From contig CAWFYC010000021.1 of NCBI GenBank assembly GCA_963819855.1, positions 372,001 to 436,000 on the forward strand: DNA of 64,000 nt. The letters run 5' to 3'. This document shows, in pieces, positions 42,393-50,384 of this stretch (position 1 is its first letter; each line of letters starts with the position of its first letter). A program made the translations under genes and the position numbers. Source of the DNA: JAMXLO01 sp963819855 (GTDB lineage Bacteria; Pseudomonadota; Alphaproteobacteria; Acetobacterales; Acetobacteraceae). Below the pieces are notes generated by a model. That model worked only from the letters and a program-made list of their open reading frames with translations. It had not been told where the DNA came from and searched no databases.

Positions 42393-42620
42393 TTACCGCG
42401 GGTTCTCTTTCTCTGAGTGATACGCGGTCTCCGTGGCGTGCCGATCGTGCGTTGGCGTTCCCTTGGGGCGAGCCTCCTCGTCCCGCTCATCCGACTGTTG
42501 CGGCCGTTGAGTGCGCGCACGCCGCGGTCCCACGACACCGCTCCTGGCAGGTGGATCGCTCGCTGGGAAACTGTCCTCGATTGCTCGGTCGAGCTTCTCG
42601 TCGTCCTTTGGTGTCGGCAT
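42393..42620 (-). CDS. conserved small hydrophilic protein with SFPASDPPA motif
   Basis: 75 residues, highly charged and disordered-looking. The N-terminal DEKLDRAIEDSFPASDPPA is a recurrent motif of short uncharacterised proteobacterial proteins; the rest is low-complexity (RARTQRPQQSDERDEE). The start ATG overlaps the upstream gene stop by one base (TAATG), so it is co-translated with the glycine-zipper protein. Role unknown; the company it keeps suggests stress. Confidence 0.75.
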   Translation of the reverse strand: MPTPKDDEKLDRAIEDSFPASDPPARSGVVGPRRARTQRPQQSDERDEEARPKGTPTHDRHATETAYHSEKENPR

Positions 42621-43084
42621 TATTGCACCTCCAGCTCCATTCCTCCCGCCGCACGCAGGATCGATTGCGCCTCTGCCCGCTTTTCGGCACTCGGCGCTCG
42701 CACCGAAAGGATCAGATTGCCACTTGCCGCCTTGCGCTCGCGATCCATCTGTTCGTCCGCGTTCGACGCGCTGCTGAGCGTGTAGGCGACGCCACCGGCG
42801 GCACCCCCGCCTAGCAGCGCTGCCGCGACTGCCGGTACCGCGGCGCCGCCCGAGGCGACAACCGCCCCGCTGGCCGCCAGTGCCACAGCGGCTGCTGCGC
42901 CACTGACGTGCAGGGTCCGCGTTTGCCTGGCGTCCTCTTCAGTGTCGACTGGCTTGGCACCCTGTTCCAGCGTAGCCCGCTCCGCCGGTGGCATCACCTC
43001 CGGCAGGCTCAGGTCGGCACGGTCGAAGCCTGATATTTCCAGCCGCGCAACGGCTCGCTGCATCGCATCGGTATCGCGGAACAT
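42620..43084 (-). CDS. general-stress-type protein with glycine-zipper membrane segment
   Basis: 154 residues from ATG 43084, which follows GAGGTG; in-frame codons further upstream are less likely. The N-terminal FRDTDAMQRAVARLEISGFD resembles the fold of small stress proteins (YflT/17M-like). A long Ala/Gly-rich segment (AAALLGGGAAGGVAYTL and flanks, about residues 60-105) is a glycine-zipper that may insert in membranes, and the C-terminal NLILSVRAPSAEKRAEAQSI resembles a BON-like or ferredoxin-like strand set. Unnamed family; function inferred only loosely. Confidence 0.65.
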   Translation of the reverse strand: MFRDTDAMQRAVARLEISGFDRADLSLPEVMPPAERATLEQGAKPVDTEEDARQTRTLHVSGAAAAVALAASGAVVASGGAAVPAVAAALLGGGAAGGVAYTLSSASNADEQMDRERKAASGNLILSVRAPSAEKRAEAQSILRAAGGMELEVQ

Positions 43085-43206
43085 GGCGCGCACCTCATGC
43101 AACGCGCCTATTACCGGACCTTCCTTGCGTGGGATCGCTTGCAATGCAGCCGTTCCTCCATTCGGGGTGATATCAGGAGTGCGCTCGGCGGCGCGTCGCA
43201 GCGAAA

Positions 43207-43236
43207 CGGGCCACCCGGCAAACACCGGGTGGCCCG
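43207..43236 (-). terminator. perfect 12-bp hairpin after the KGG stress gene
   Basis: Arms 43207-43218 and 43225-43236 (CGGGCCACCCGG / CCGGGTGGCCCG) pair perfectly around a 6-base loop, starting 7 bases after the stop of the KGG gene. On the minus strand it is followed by TTTCGC, a short U-stretch, so it probably ends that transcript. Confidence 0.7.
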
Positions 43237-43242
43237 CCGCGA

Positions 43243-43494
43243 TCAGCGCTGTCCGCCTTTGCGACCGGCCTCTGATGCGCGCTCGCGATCCTGGGCGAAG
43301 TTGCCCTGATTGTGTTCGGCGCCACCACCGCCATGACCCTGTTCACCGCTCTTGCGTCCGGCCTCGGCCGCGCGCTCCCGGTCATTGGCGAAATTGCCAG
43401 AGCTGTGCTGCCCGCCGGTCTGGCCGGTGCGCGAAGCCTTCTCACGGTCTTCGGCGATTTTGCCCGGATTGCCGGTATGACGCTGTTCAGCCAT
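43243..43494 (-). CDS. KGG-repeat stress-induced protein (GsiB/YciG-like)
   Basis: 83 residues made of three tandem stress-repeat units, the clearest being GNFANDRERAAEAGRKSGEQ and GNFAQDRERASEAGRKGGQR, the KGG/Con-10 repeat of LEA-like hydrophilins. These proteins protect cells during drying, osmotic or starvation stress. AAGGAG lies eight bases before ATG 43494, and a strong hairpin follows, so it is a short monocistronic, probably highly expressed gene. Confidence 0.92.
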   Translation of the reverse strand: MAEQRHTGNPGKIAEDREKASRTGQTGGQHSSGNFANDRERAAEAGRKSGEQGHGGGGAEHNQGNFAQDRERASEAGRKGGQR

Positions 43495-43612
43495 GCAAGT
43501 TCTCCTTGTTGAACGCTGTGACGGGCTCGCCCGTCCTCGCATGAACGGAACCGACGACACCGGGTTGTCTTCACGTTTGCCGTGAGGCCGAAGGTGGCCG
43601 TTTGTTAAGGCA

Positions 43613-43819
43613 TTGCGGTACACAAGCGTCATTCCGTTGCCCATCGACAGCCGCCTACGCAACTGGCTGCTCCGTGAAAGAACCCCCCGCTATCTGGATC
43701 GAGTATGGAATAACGTTATTTATCCCGACGGCGCGCACGAATTCACCTTGTTTCCCAATGCACTGGCGGAGCAGGCGTCGGCGCGGATGGATGCGTTCCT
43801 GCGGCGCGTGAGCACCTGA
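43613..43819 (+). pseudogene. possible C-terminal remnant of an alpha/beta-hydrolase
   Basis: A 68-codon frame opened only by TTG encodes VIYPDGAHEFTLFPNALAEQ and SARMDAFLRRVST at its end, which resembles the last strand, catalytic-His loop and final helix of dienelactone-hydrolase-like proteins. The remaining 230 residues of such an enzyme are missing upstream, and no ribosome site is seen. It is the only sign of coding in the 403-base stretch 43495-43897. Weakly supported. Confidence 0.35.
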
Positions 43820-43897
43820 CGCCACGACTACTCCGCCGTTTCCAGCCGTTGCGAACTGCTGTACGATCGCCGGCGAACTCCCGAAAGGTAACCCCAA

Positions 43898-46543
43898 ATG
43901 CTCGATCGCCCAGCCAGCAACGCGAGCCTGTCAGCCCGCGACATCGCCTACCACATGCATCCGTTCACCAATGCGCGGCGGCTGGAAAGCGAAGGCCCGT
44001 TCGTCATCACGCGCGGCAACGGTATCCACATCTATGACGAGCAAGGGCGCGACTATATCGACGGCTTGGCCGGGTTGTGGTGCGCCAGCCTGGGTTTCAG
44101 CGAGAAGCGCCTGGCCGAGGCGGCGTACAAACAGATGCTGGAACTGCCGTACGCGTCGACCTTCGGTCAGCGTTCGCATCCCACGGTGATCGAGTTGGCC
44201 GAGAAGCTGATCTCGCTAATGCCGGTGCCGATGTCGAAAGTGTTCTTCAACAACTCCGGCTCCGAGGCGAACGACAGTGCGCTCAAGCTGGTCTGGTATT
44301 ACAACAACGCGATCGGCCGGCCGCGCAAGAAGAAGATCATCGGCCGGATGAAGGGCTATCACGGTATCACCGTCGCGTCGGCCAGCCTGTGCGGGCTGCC
44401 ATACGTGCACCAGGACTTCGATCTGCCAATTCCCAATGTGCGGCACACCGAGTGCCCGCATCACTGGCGCTACGGCAAGCCAGGCGAGAGCGAGGAAGAT
44501 TTCGCGTCGCGGATGGCGGAAAACCTCGATGATCTGATTGAGCGCGAAGGCCCTGGAACGGTCGCCGCGTTCATCGCCGAACCGGTGCAGGGTGCCGGCG
44601 GGGTGGTGATTCCACCACGCACCTACTTCGCCAAGATCCAGCAGGTGTTGCGCAAACACGACGTGCTGTTCATCGCCGATGAAGTGATCTGTGGCTTCGG
44701 TCGCACCGGCAACATGTTCGGCTGCGAGACTTTCGCCATCGAGCCCGATATCCTGACCTGCGCCAAGGCGCTGTCCTCGTCGTACTTGCCGATCTCGGCC
44801 ACGGTGATCAACGAGAAGCTGTATCAGGGCCTGGCGACGCAGTCCGACAAGAACGGCAGCTTCATTCACGGCTTCACCTATTCCGGCCATCCGGTATGCG
44901 CCGCAGTCGCGTTGGAAACGCTGAACATCTATGAGGAACGCGACATCGTCGGCCACGTGCGCAACATCTCACCGCGGTTCCTTGCCGGCGTGCGGCAATT
45001 TGCCGATCATCCGCTGGTGGGCGAAGTGCGTGCGATCGGCCTGATGGCCGGGCTCGACCTGGTCCGCGACAAGGCGACGAAGCAGCCGTTCGATGCCAAG
45101 GCCGGCGTCGGCGCATACTTCGAGGAGCGGGCGCGCGAGCATGGGCTGATTATGCGCGGGCGTGGTGAGCAGCTCGTGTTGAGCCCGCCGCTGATCATCA
45201 CCGAGGCAGAGATCGACGACATGCTGGGACGCCTGTCCCGCGCACTCGATGAGACCGTGAAGTACGTCGAACTCATTGCCGTGACGCGCCGTCCGCTGCC
45301 GCGCAGTCTCTACGTCGAGACTGCGCGGCCGGCTGTCGCAACGCCGCCGCTCGATGGCGATCGGCGCGTCGATGTCTGCGTGATCGGCGGCGGGTTCACC
45401 GGACTGTCCGCTGCGCTGCATCTGGCGCAGCAGGGCGTCGATGTCGCGGTGCTGGAGGCGAACGAGCCAGGTTGGGGGGCGTCGGGGCGCAACGGCGGGC
45501 AGATAAATCCAGGACTGAAACACGATCCCGATCGGGTGGAGGCGGATTTCGGCGCCGATCTGGGCCGGCGCATGGTGGCGCTGTCCGGCGATGCGCCGAA
45601 TGTGGTGTTCCGGTTGATCGAGCGGCATCAGATCGAGTGTGACGCGCTGCAATCGGGCACGCTGCGCGCCGCGTTCGGTGACCGGGATGCCAGGGGGATT
45701 CGCGAGTCGGCCGAGCAGTGGATGCGCCGTGACGCGCCGGTGGACCTGCTGGAGAGCAACGCGGCGCGGGCTATCACCGGCACGGAGCGTTATGTCTGTG
45801 CCATGCTCGACCGGCGCGGCGGGCAGGTGAACCCGCTGGGCTATGCGCGCGGCTTGGCGCGTGCGGCGATGCAGGCGGGCGCCGCGGTGCATGGCGCGAC
45901 GCCGGCGTTGGAGGTGAAGCGCAACGGCATCTGGGACGTGCGGACACCAACCGGCACAGTGCGTGCCGACAAACTGGTGCTGGCGACCAACGGTTACTCG
46001 GACGACGTGTGGCCCGGCTTGCGCCGCAGCATCGTGCCGGTGTACAGCGCCATCGTTGCGAGCGAGCCGTTGCCGCAGGCGCCGATGCAATCGGTGCTGT
46101 ATGAGACTGGTCGCGTCACGGTGTACTACCGGTTCGACCGTGCCAACCGTCTGCTGATGGGCGGCCGCAGCATGCAGCGCGACATCAACGAGCCGTGCGA
46201 TCTGCGATACCTGATCGCTTATGCGGAAGTTCTGTGGCCCCAGATGCGCGGTGTGCACTGGTCACATGCGTGGAGTGGTCAGCTCGCAATTACCCCCGAC
46301 CACTACCCGCATCTACACGAGCCGGACGAATCGGTCTTGGTGTGCCTAGGCTACAACGGTCGTGGCGTCGCGATGAGCACCGCGATGGGACCGCAGCTTG
46401 CGCGACGCGTGATTGGCGGCGGGTCGGCCGAGATTGACATGCCGATCACCACGATGAAGGAAATCCCATTCCACGCGCTGTGGCGGTCGGCGGTGACGGC
46501 GCGCGTGGTATATGGGCGCATCAGGGATTGGCTCGGCCGTTAG
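43898..46543 (+). CDS. bifunctional class III aminotransferase - FAD-dependent amine oxidase (PuuB-like) fusion
   Basis: 881 residues in one uninterrupted frame. Residues 1-461 are a full omega-amino-acid/putrescine-type transaminase: GLAGLWCASLGFSEKRLAEA, NNSGSEANDSALKLVWYYNN, EPVQGAGGVVIPPRTYF, DEVICGFGRTG and PLP-binding Lys290 in LTCAKALSSSYLPIS. Residues 462-881 are a full DAO/PuuB-type flavoprotein: RRPLPRSLYVETARPAVATP, the FAD loop VIGGGFTGLSAALHLAQQG (G497-G502), ASGRNGGQINPGLKHD and VCLGYNGRGVAMSTAMG. There is no linker. At the junction (45281-45284) the bases GTGA could once have been overlapping start and stop of two genes. Likely role: polyamine or amine catabolism, deaminating two ends of a diamine. 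AAAGG precedes the start. Confidence 0.92.
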   Translation: MLDRPASNASLSARDIAYHMHPFTNARRLESEGPFVITRGNGIHIYDEQGRDYIDGLAGLWCASLGFSEKRLAEAAYKQMLELPYASTFGQRSHPTVIELAEKLISLMPVPMSKVFFNNSGSEANDSALKLVWYYNNAIGRPRKKKIIGRMKGYHGITVASASLCGLPYVHQDFDLPIPNVRHTECPHHWRYGKPGESEEDFASRMAENLDDLIEREGPGTVAAFIAEPVQGAGGVVIPPRTYFAKIQQVLRKHDVLFIADEVICGFGRTGNMFGCETFAIEPDILTCAKALSSSYLPISATVINEKLYQGLATQSDKNGSFIHGFTYSGHPVCAAVALETLNIYEERDIVGHVRNISPRFLAGVRQFADHPLVGEVRAIGLMAGLDLVRDKATKQPFDAKAGVGAYFEERAREHGLIMRGRGEQLVLSPPLIITEAEIDDMLGRLSRALDETVKYVELIAVTRRPLPRSLYVETARPAVATPPLDGDRRVDVCVIGGGFTGLSAALHLAQQGVDVAVLEANEPGWGASGRNGGQINPGLKHDPDRVEADFGADLGRRMVALSGDAPNVVFRLIERHQIECDALQSGTLRAAFGDRDARGIRESAEQWMRRDAPVDLLESNAARAITGTERYVCAMLDRRGGQVNPLGYARGLARAAMQAGAAVHGATPALEVKRNGIWDVRTPTGTVRADKLVLATNGYSDDVWPGLRRSIVPVYSAIVASEPLPQAPMQSVLYETGRVTVYYRFDRANRLLMGGRSMQRDINEPCDLRYLIAYAEVLWPQMRGVHWSHAWSGQLAITPDHYPHLHEPDESVLVCLGYNGRGVAMSTAMGPQLARRVIGGGSAEIDMPITTMKEIPFHALWRSAVTARVVYGRIRDWLGR

Positions 46544-46582
46544 AGCACTTTCAGGCTGACCGAAATCGCGGGAGCCTGGCTC

Positions 46583-46666
46583 GATGGGTTTCGCTGCGCT
46601 CTACCCATCCTACGGGTTGGCACGCGCATGTTGCCGTAGGATGGGTAGAGCGCAGCGAAACCCATC
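46583..46666. repeat. perfect 33-bp inverted repeat (intergenic palindrome)
   Basis: Arms 46583-46615 and 46634-46666 are exact reverse complements (GATGGGTTTCGCTGCGCTCT... and its complement) around an 18-base loop, 39 bases after the fusion gene. Palindromes with this GTAGGATGGGTAGAGCGCAGCGAAACCCATC theme recur between genes in many proteobacteria. A stem this long would end or stabilise transcripts. Confidence 0.9.
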
Positions 46667-46884
46667 ATCCAGTCGCGCTTCCACTTTGCCGGAAACAGCC
46701 TGAGGCCACGGGCCCAGCGTCACGGCGGCCCTGGCCCCGCTATCCACATCTCGCGACGTCCAGCAGACAACAAGTGGATGGCCGGCCCAAGGTCGGCCAT
46801 GACGGGAGGGCACGCCAGTGGCGGTCAGCCCGGAAAAGCTCGAAGTCGTCATTCACCCGTGCGCGTGAATGATGACTTTGATGA
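46667..46884. other. non-coding remainder of the 46544-46884 intergenic region
   Basis: No credible gene. It holds two smaller inverted repeats: ATGGCCGgcccaaggtCGGCCAT near 46780-46802, a theme seen in other alphaproteobacterial intergenic repeats, and GTCGTCATTCACC/CGTGAATGATGAC at about 46846-46878, close to the stop of the convergent SDR gene, where it may act as a terminator. Confidence 0.5.
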
Positions 46885-47658
46885 TCAGAACAGCGAATAA
46901 CCCCCATCGATCACAAACGTATCCCCGGTGTGATATCGCGCCGCCGAGCTCATAAGATACACGGCGATCCCGCCAAAATCGTCGCCACGCCCCCAGCGCC
47001 GCATCGGAATCCTCGGCATTACCTTGCCATGGAACGTCTCGTTCGAGGTCAGCCGCTGCGTCATGTCGGTCTCGATCCACCCCGGCAAGATCGCATGCGC
47101 GCGCACCTTGTGCCGCGCGAATTCCACCGCCAGCGAACGCACCATCGAGATCAGGCCGCCCTTGGTCGCGGCATAGTGCTCGCTACGCGGCGAACCCTCG
47201 ATCGCCGCCAGCGACGCAGTACCGACCAGCACACCGCCCTCTCCCCGCTCCACCATGTGCCGAGCCGCCGCTCGAAACGTGTAGAACGCGCCGTCGAGAT
47301 TGACCCGCAGCACGCGGTGCCACAGCTCGCTGCTCATCTCCAGGAACGACTTTGCGCCGCCGCCGCCGATGCCGGCATTGGCGAAGCAGCCATCGACCCG
47401 CCCCAATGTCTCGAGCGTCCGCGCGAAGGCCGCGTCCACCGCCGCCTCGTCGCCGACATCGCATTGCAATGCCACGACGCGCCGGCCGGTCTTCGCCAGT
47501 TCCGCCTGCGCCTCGGCGTTCTTCGCCGCATTGGTGCCCCAGATCGCGACATCCGCACCGGCCTCGGCCGCCGCTTGCGCGATGCCGAAGCCGATACCAC
47601 GGTTGCCGCCGGTCACCAGTGCGACCTTGCCGGTCAGATCGAACGGTTGATACGCCAT
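46885..47658 (-). CDS. SDR-family NAD(P)-dependent oxidoreductase
   Basis: 257-residue classical short-chain dehydrogenase. Cofactor motif VALVTGGNRGIGFGIAQ (TGxxxGIG), structural CFANAGIGGGG, catalytic Ser in VGTASLAAIEG, YxxxK in EHYAATKGGLISMVRSLA, and the C-terminal GDTFVIDGGYSLF typical of sugar/polyol or 3-oxoacyl reductases. Its ATG directly abuts the stop of the upstream binding-protein gene (TAG then ATG), so both are in one transcript: probably the first enzyme acting on what the Dpp-like importer brings in. Confidence 0.93.
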   Translation of the reverse strand: MAYQPFDLTGKVALVTGGNRGIGFGIAQAAAEAGADVAIWGTNAAKNAEAQAELAKTGRRVVALQCDVGDEAAVDAAFARTLETLGRVDGCFANAGIGGGGAKSFLEMSSELWHRVLRVNLDGAFYTFRAAARHMVERGEGGVLVGTASLAAIEGSPRSEHYAATKGGLISMVRSLAVEFARHKVRAHAILPGWIETDMTQRLTSNETFHGKVMPRIPMRRWGRGDDFGGIAVYLMSSAARYHTGDTFVIDGGYSLF

Positions 47659-49269
47659 CTATGTGCTTGCCTCGAACAGCTCGACTTCCCATCCCGCCGC
47701 GGTCAGCGGAAACTGCTTGATCGCATCCCGCACCGCGAACTGGTAGATCGGCTGGAACAGGACGATCAGGTTCGCCTGGTCGATCATCGTTTTCTCGTAT
47801 TCCAGATACAGCGCGGACCGCTTCTCCGCATCGGGTTCCGCCGCTGCCTGCGACACCAGCTTCACCAGGTCCTCGGGCGGCGTCCAGTGAACGCGCTTGG
47901 CGACGCGCTGCACCGTGGCCGATGCCCAGCCATCCGTCTCGACGCCGGACGGATTCCAGAACGTCAGCACCGCGGTGGACTTGCCGGTGGTGTACTGCGT
48001 GCGCAGGTTCACCTGATCCATCGGATCGAGATTCACCTTGATGCCGACGCGCGCCAGATCGGACTGCAGCTTCTGCGCCAGCACCGCATAGGACAGCCCC
48101 GACACCGCGGCATCGCCGTAGCTCAGCTTGAACTCGAACCCGTCGGGGAAGCCGGCCTTCTGCAGCAACTGCCTGGCCCGGTCGAGATCCTGGTGATAGC
48201 CGAACTGCTTCGTCGTCTCGCGCGTCGAGCCATACAGCCCGATCGGGATGAAGCTGGCGCAGCGGATCGCCTGGCCGCCCAGCATGCTGTTGATGATGCC
48301 GTCGTAGTCGATCGCGTTCCAGATCGCCTGCCGCGCCTCCTTCACCGCCAGCGCCTTGTTGAAGGCGGGTTCGCAGGTCAGCGCCATGTAGACGAAGTCG
48401 AGACTCTCCAGCCCCTCGACGCGCACGTTCGGATCGCCCTTCAGCGTCGCCACCTGTTCGGGGATGAGATTGAACGCGGCATCGATGTCGCCGCGCTTGA
48501 TCGCCAGCAACTGGGTCGCGCTGTCGCCCATGTGACGCAGCACCACGTGCTCGAAATGCGCCGGCCCGCGCCAGTAGTGCGGATTGCGCGTCAGCAGGAT
48601 CTGCGCGTTGCGGGTCCAGCCGGCCAGCGTGAACGGACCGGCACCGGCCGAGTTCTGGTTCAGCCACTGGGTGGCCTTGTCCTCGGTGCTGGCGTTCGGC
48701 GCATTGGTGCCGCCATGCGCCTCCACCACTTTGCGTTCCATCACACCGAAATTGGGACCGCACAGCACGGTGAGCAGCGGCGCGGAGGGGTCCTTCATGA
48801 TGACGTCGATGGTCTTGTCATCAACGACCGCGACATGATCGACCAGGGCCACGTATTGCGAGGGCTGATCCTTGACATTGATCACCCGCTCGAGGCTCCA
48901 CTTCACGTCATCGACGGTGACCGGGTTGCCGCTGTTGAACTTGGTTCCCGGCCGCATCGTGAAGCGCCAGCCCTTGCCGTCCGGCGTGCGCGCCCACGCG
49001 CTGGCAAGCGTCGGCTTCACGTTGAGATAGTCGCCGGGCGTCATGGTGATCAGCGATTCATACGCGGCGGTCAGCGTCAATGGCGGGGTGTACTGCGCCT
49101 CGCGTGCCGGGTCGAAAGTGATGGAATCACTGATGTCGAGGCCCAGCACCAGCGTGGTCTTCGCCGTCGCCGCGTGAACGCACGCGGGCAGCCCCGCGGC
49201 CAACGCCGCGCCACCCACGCCGAGCAGGCGCATCACATCACGCCGACCGATCCAGCCAATTTCCCGCAC
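47659..49269 (-). CDS. ABC importer solute-binding protein, family 5 (DppA/OppA-like)
   Basis: 536-residue periplasmic protein for peptides, nickel, opines or other oligomers. GTG 49269 is the start: GGAGG lies five bases before it, while upstream ATGs are remote and out of context. The N-terminus WIGRRDVMRLLGVGGAALAA with PACVHA is a twin-arginine-like export signal. Family segments: MRPGTKFNSGNPVTVDDVKW, GAGPFTLAGWTRNAQILLTR, KEARQAIWNAIDYDGIIN and NLIVLFQPIYQFAVRD. It faces away from its permease/ATPase genes across a 101-base divergent promoter region, and is co-transcribed with the SDR gene. Confidence 0.9.
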   Translation of the reverse strand: MREIGWIGRRDVMRLLGVGGAALAAGLPACVHAATAKTTLVLGLDISDSITFDPAREAQYTPPLTLTAAYESLITMTPGDYLNVKPTLASAWARTPDGKGWRFTMRPGTKFNSGNPVTVDDVKWSLERVINVKDQPSQYVALVDHVAVVDDKTIDVIMKDPSAPLLTVLCGPNFGVMERKVVEAHGGTNAPNASTEDKATQWLNQNSAGAGPFTLAGWTRNAQILLTRNPHYWRGPAHFEHVVLRHMGDSATQLLAIKRGDIDAAFNLIPEQVATLKGDPNVRVEGLESLDFVYMALTCEPAFNKALAVKEARQAIWNAIDYDGIINSMLGGQAIRCASFIPIGLYGSTRETTKQFGYHQDLDRARQLLQKAGFPDGFEFKLSYGDAAVSGLSYAVLAQKLQSDLARVGIKVNLDPMDQVNLRTQYTTGKSTAVLTFWNPSGVETDGWASATVQRVAKRVHWTPPEDLVKLVSQAAAEPDAEKRSALYLEYEKTMIDQANLIVLFQPIYQFAVRDAIKQFPLTAAGWEVELFEAST

Positions 49270-49370
49270 GTCTGCCTCCGGAGCTTGTTCTTGCGTTGCG
49301 TTGACATCATAGCCGTGTGCGACGGGGACACAACTTGGCTGGCGCAATCCAATCGGCAATAGTCCGCCGA

Positions 49371-50384
49371 ATGCTGCGCTACCTCGTCTCCCGCCTGGTC
49401 GTGGCCGCACTGATGGTCCTGCTGGCCACGCTGGTGATCTTCCTGATCGCCAACATGGTGCCGGGCGATCCGGTGCTGACCCAGCTTGGCGACATCGCGG
49501 CGAACAATCCCGACATGGTCGCGGCGTTCCGCCACAAATGGGGGCTCGATCTGCCGTTGTGGGACCGCTACTGGATCTTCCTCGTCGGTCTGTTCCACGG
49601 CGACCTCGGCATCTCGATCGGTTCGCAGCGCCCGGTGCTCGAGGACATCGCGCAATACGCACCGGCCACCGTGGAACTCTCCACCATCGCCTTCCTGCTC
49701 GCGCTGGTCGTCGGCCTGCCGCTCGGCGTGGTGGCGGCGATGAAGCGCGACACCTGGGTCGACCATCTGGCGCGCAGCGTCTCGCTGGTCGGTGTGTCCG
49801 CGCCGACCTTCTGGCTCGCCTTCGTCATGCTCGCGGTGTTCTACGGCGCGCTGGAATGGGCGCCGGGTCCCGGCCAGATCAGCGCCAGCACGTTTCCGCC
49901 CCCGACTGTCACCGGCATCATGCTGATCGACGCGCCGCTCGCCGGCGACTGGGACACGTTCTGGGATGCCGCGTCGCATCTGATCCTGCCATCGATCGTG
50001 CTGGCCGCCAGCACGCTCGGGCTGATCACCCGCACCACGCGCGCCGCCATGCTGGAGGCGCTGTCGCAGGACTATATCCGCGTCGCGCGCGCCAAGGGCC
50101 TGGTGCGCCGCGCGATCATGCTCGGCCACGCGCTGCCGAACGCGCTGCTGCCGGTGGTGACGCTGGGCGGGCTCGCCTATGCACAACTGCTGACCGGCAC
50201 CGTGCTCACCGAATCGATCTTCTCCTGGCCCGGACTCGGTCGTTACACGTTCCAGAGCGCGGTGCGGCTCGACTTTCCCGCCATCATGGGCATCACCCTC
50301 GTGGTTGCGGCGATCTACGTGCTGGTCAATCTGCTGGTCGACCTGTCGTACGCGGCGCTCGATCCGCGCGTGTCGCGGCGATGA
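49371..50384 (+). CDS. dipeptide/oligopeptide-type ABC importer permease (DppB-like)
   Basis: 337-residue permease. ATG 49371 gives the usual MLRYLVSRLVVAALMVLLAT start; a further upstream in-frame start adds an unlikely basic extension. Typical parts: IANMVPGDPVLTQLGD, MKRDTWVDHLARSVSLVGVS, and the coupling-loop region QDYIRVARAKGLVRRAIMLG. Family length is normal. It overlaps the DppC-like gene by four bases (ATGA at 50381-50384). Confidence 0.93.
   Translation: MLRYLVSRLVVAALMVLLATLVIFLIANMVPGDPVLTQLGDIAANNPDMVAAFRHKWGLDLPLWDRYWIFLVGLFHGDLGISIGSQRPVLEDIAQYAPATVELSTIAFLLALVVGLPLGVVAAMKRDTWVDHLARSVSLVGVSAPTFWLAFVMLAVFYGALEWAPGPGQISASTFPPPTVTGIMLIDAPLAGDWDTFWDAASHLILPSIVLAASTLGLITRTTRAAMLEALSQDYIRVARAKGLVRRAIMLGHALPNALLPVVTLGGLAYAQLLTGTVLTESIFSWPGLGRYTFQSAVRLDFPAIMGITLVVAAIYVLVNLLVDLSYAALDPRVSRR

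Noticed and set aside
46930..49362. Plus-strand open frame of about 810 codons
   Set aside because: It lies opposite the SDR and binding-protein genes, which have clear motifs; the antisense translation is low-complexity Arg/His-rich.
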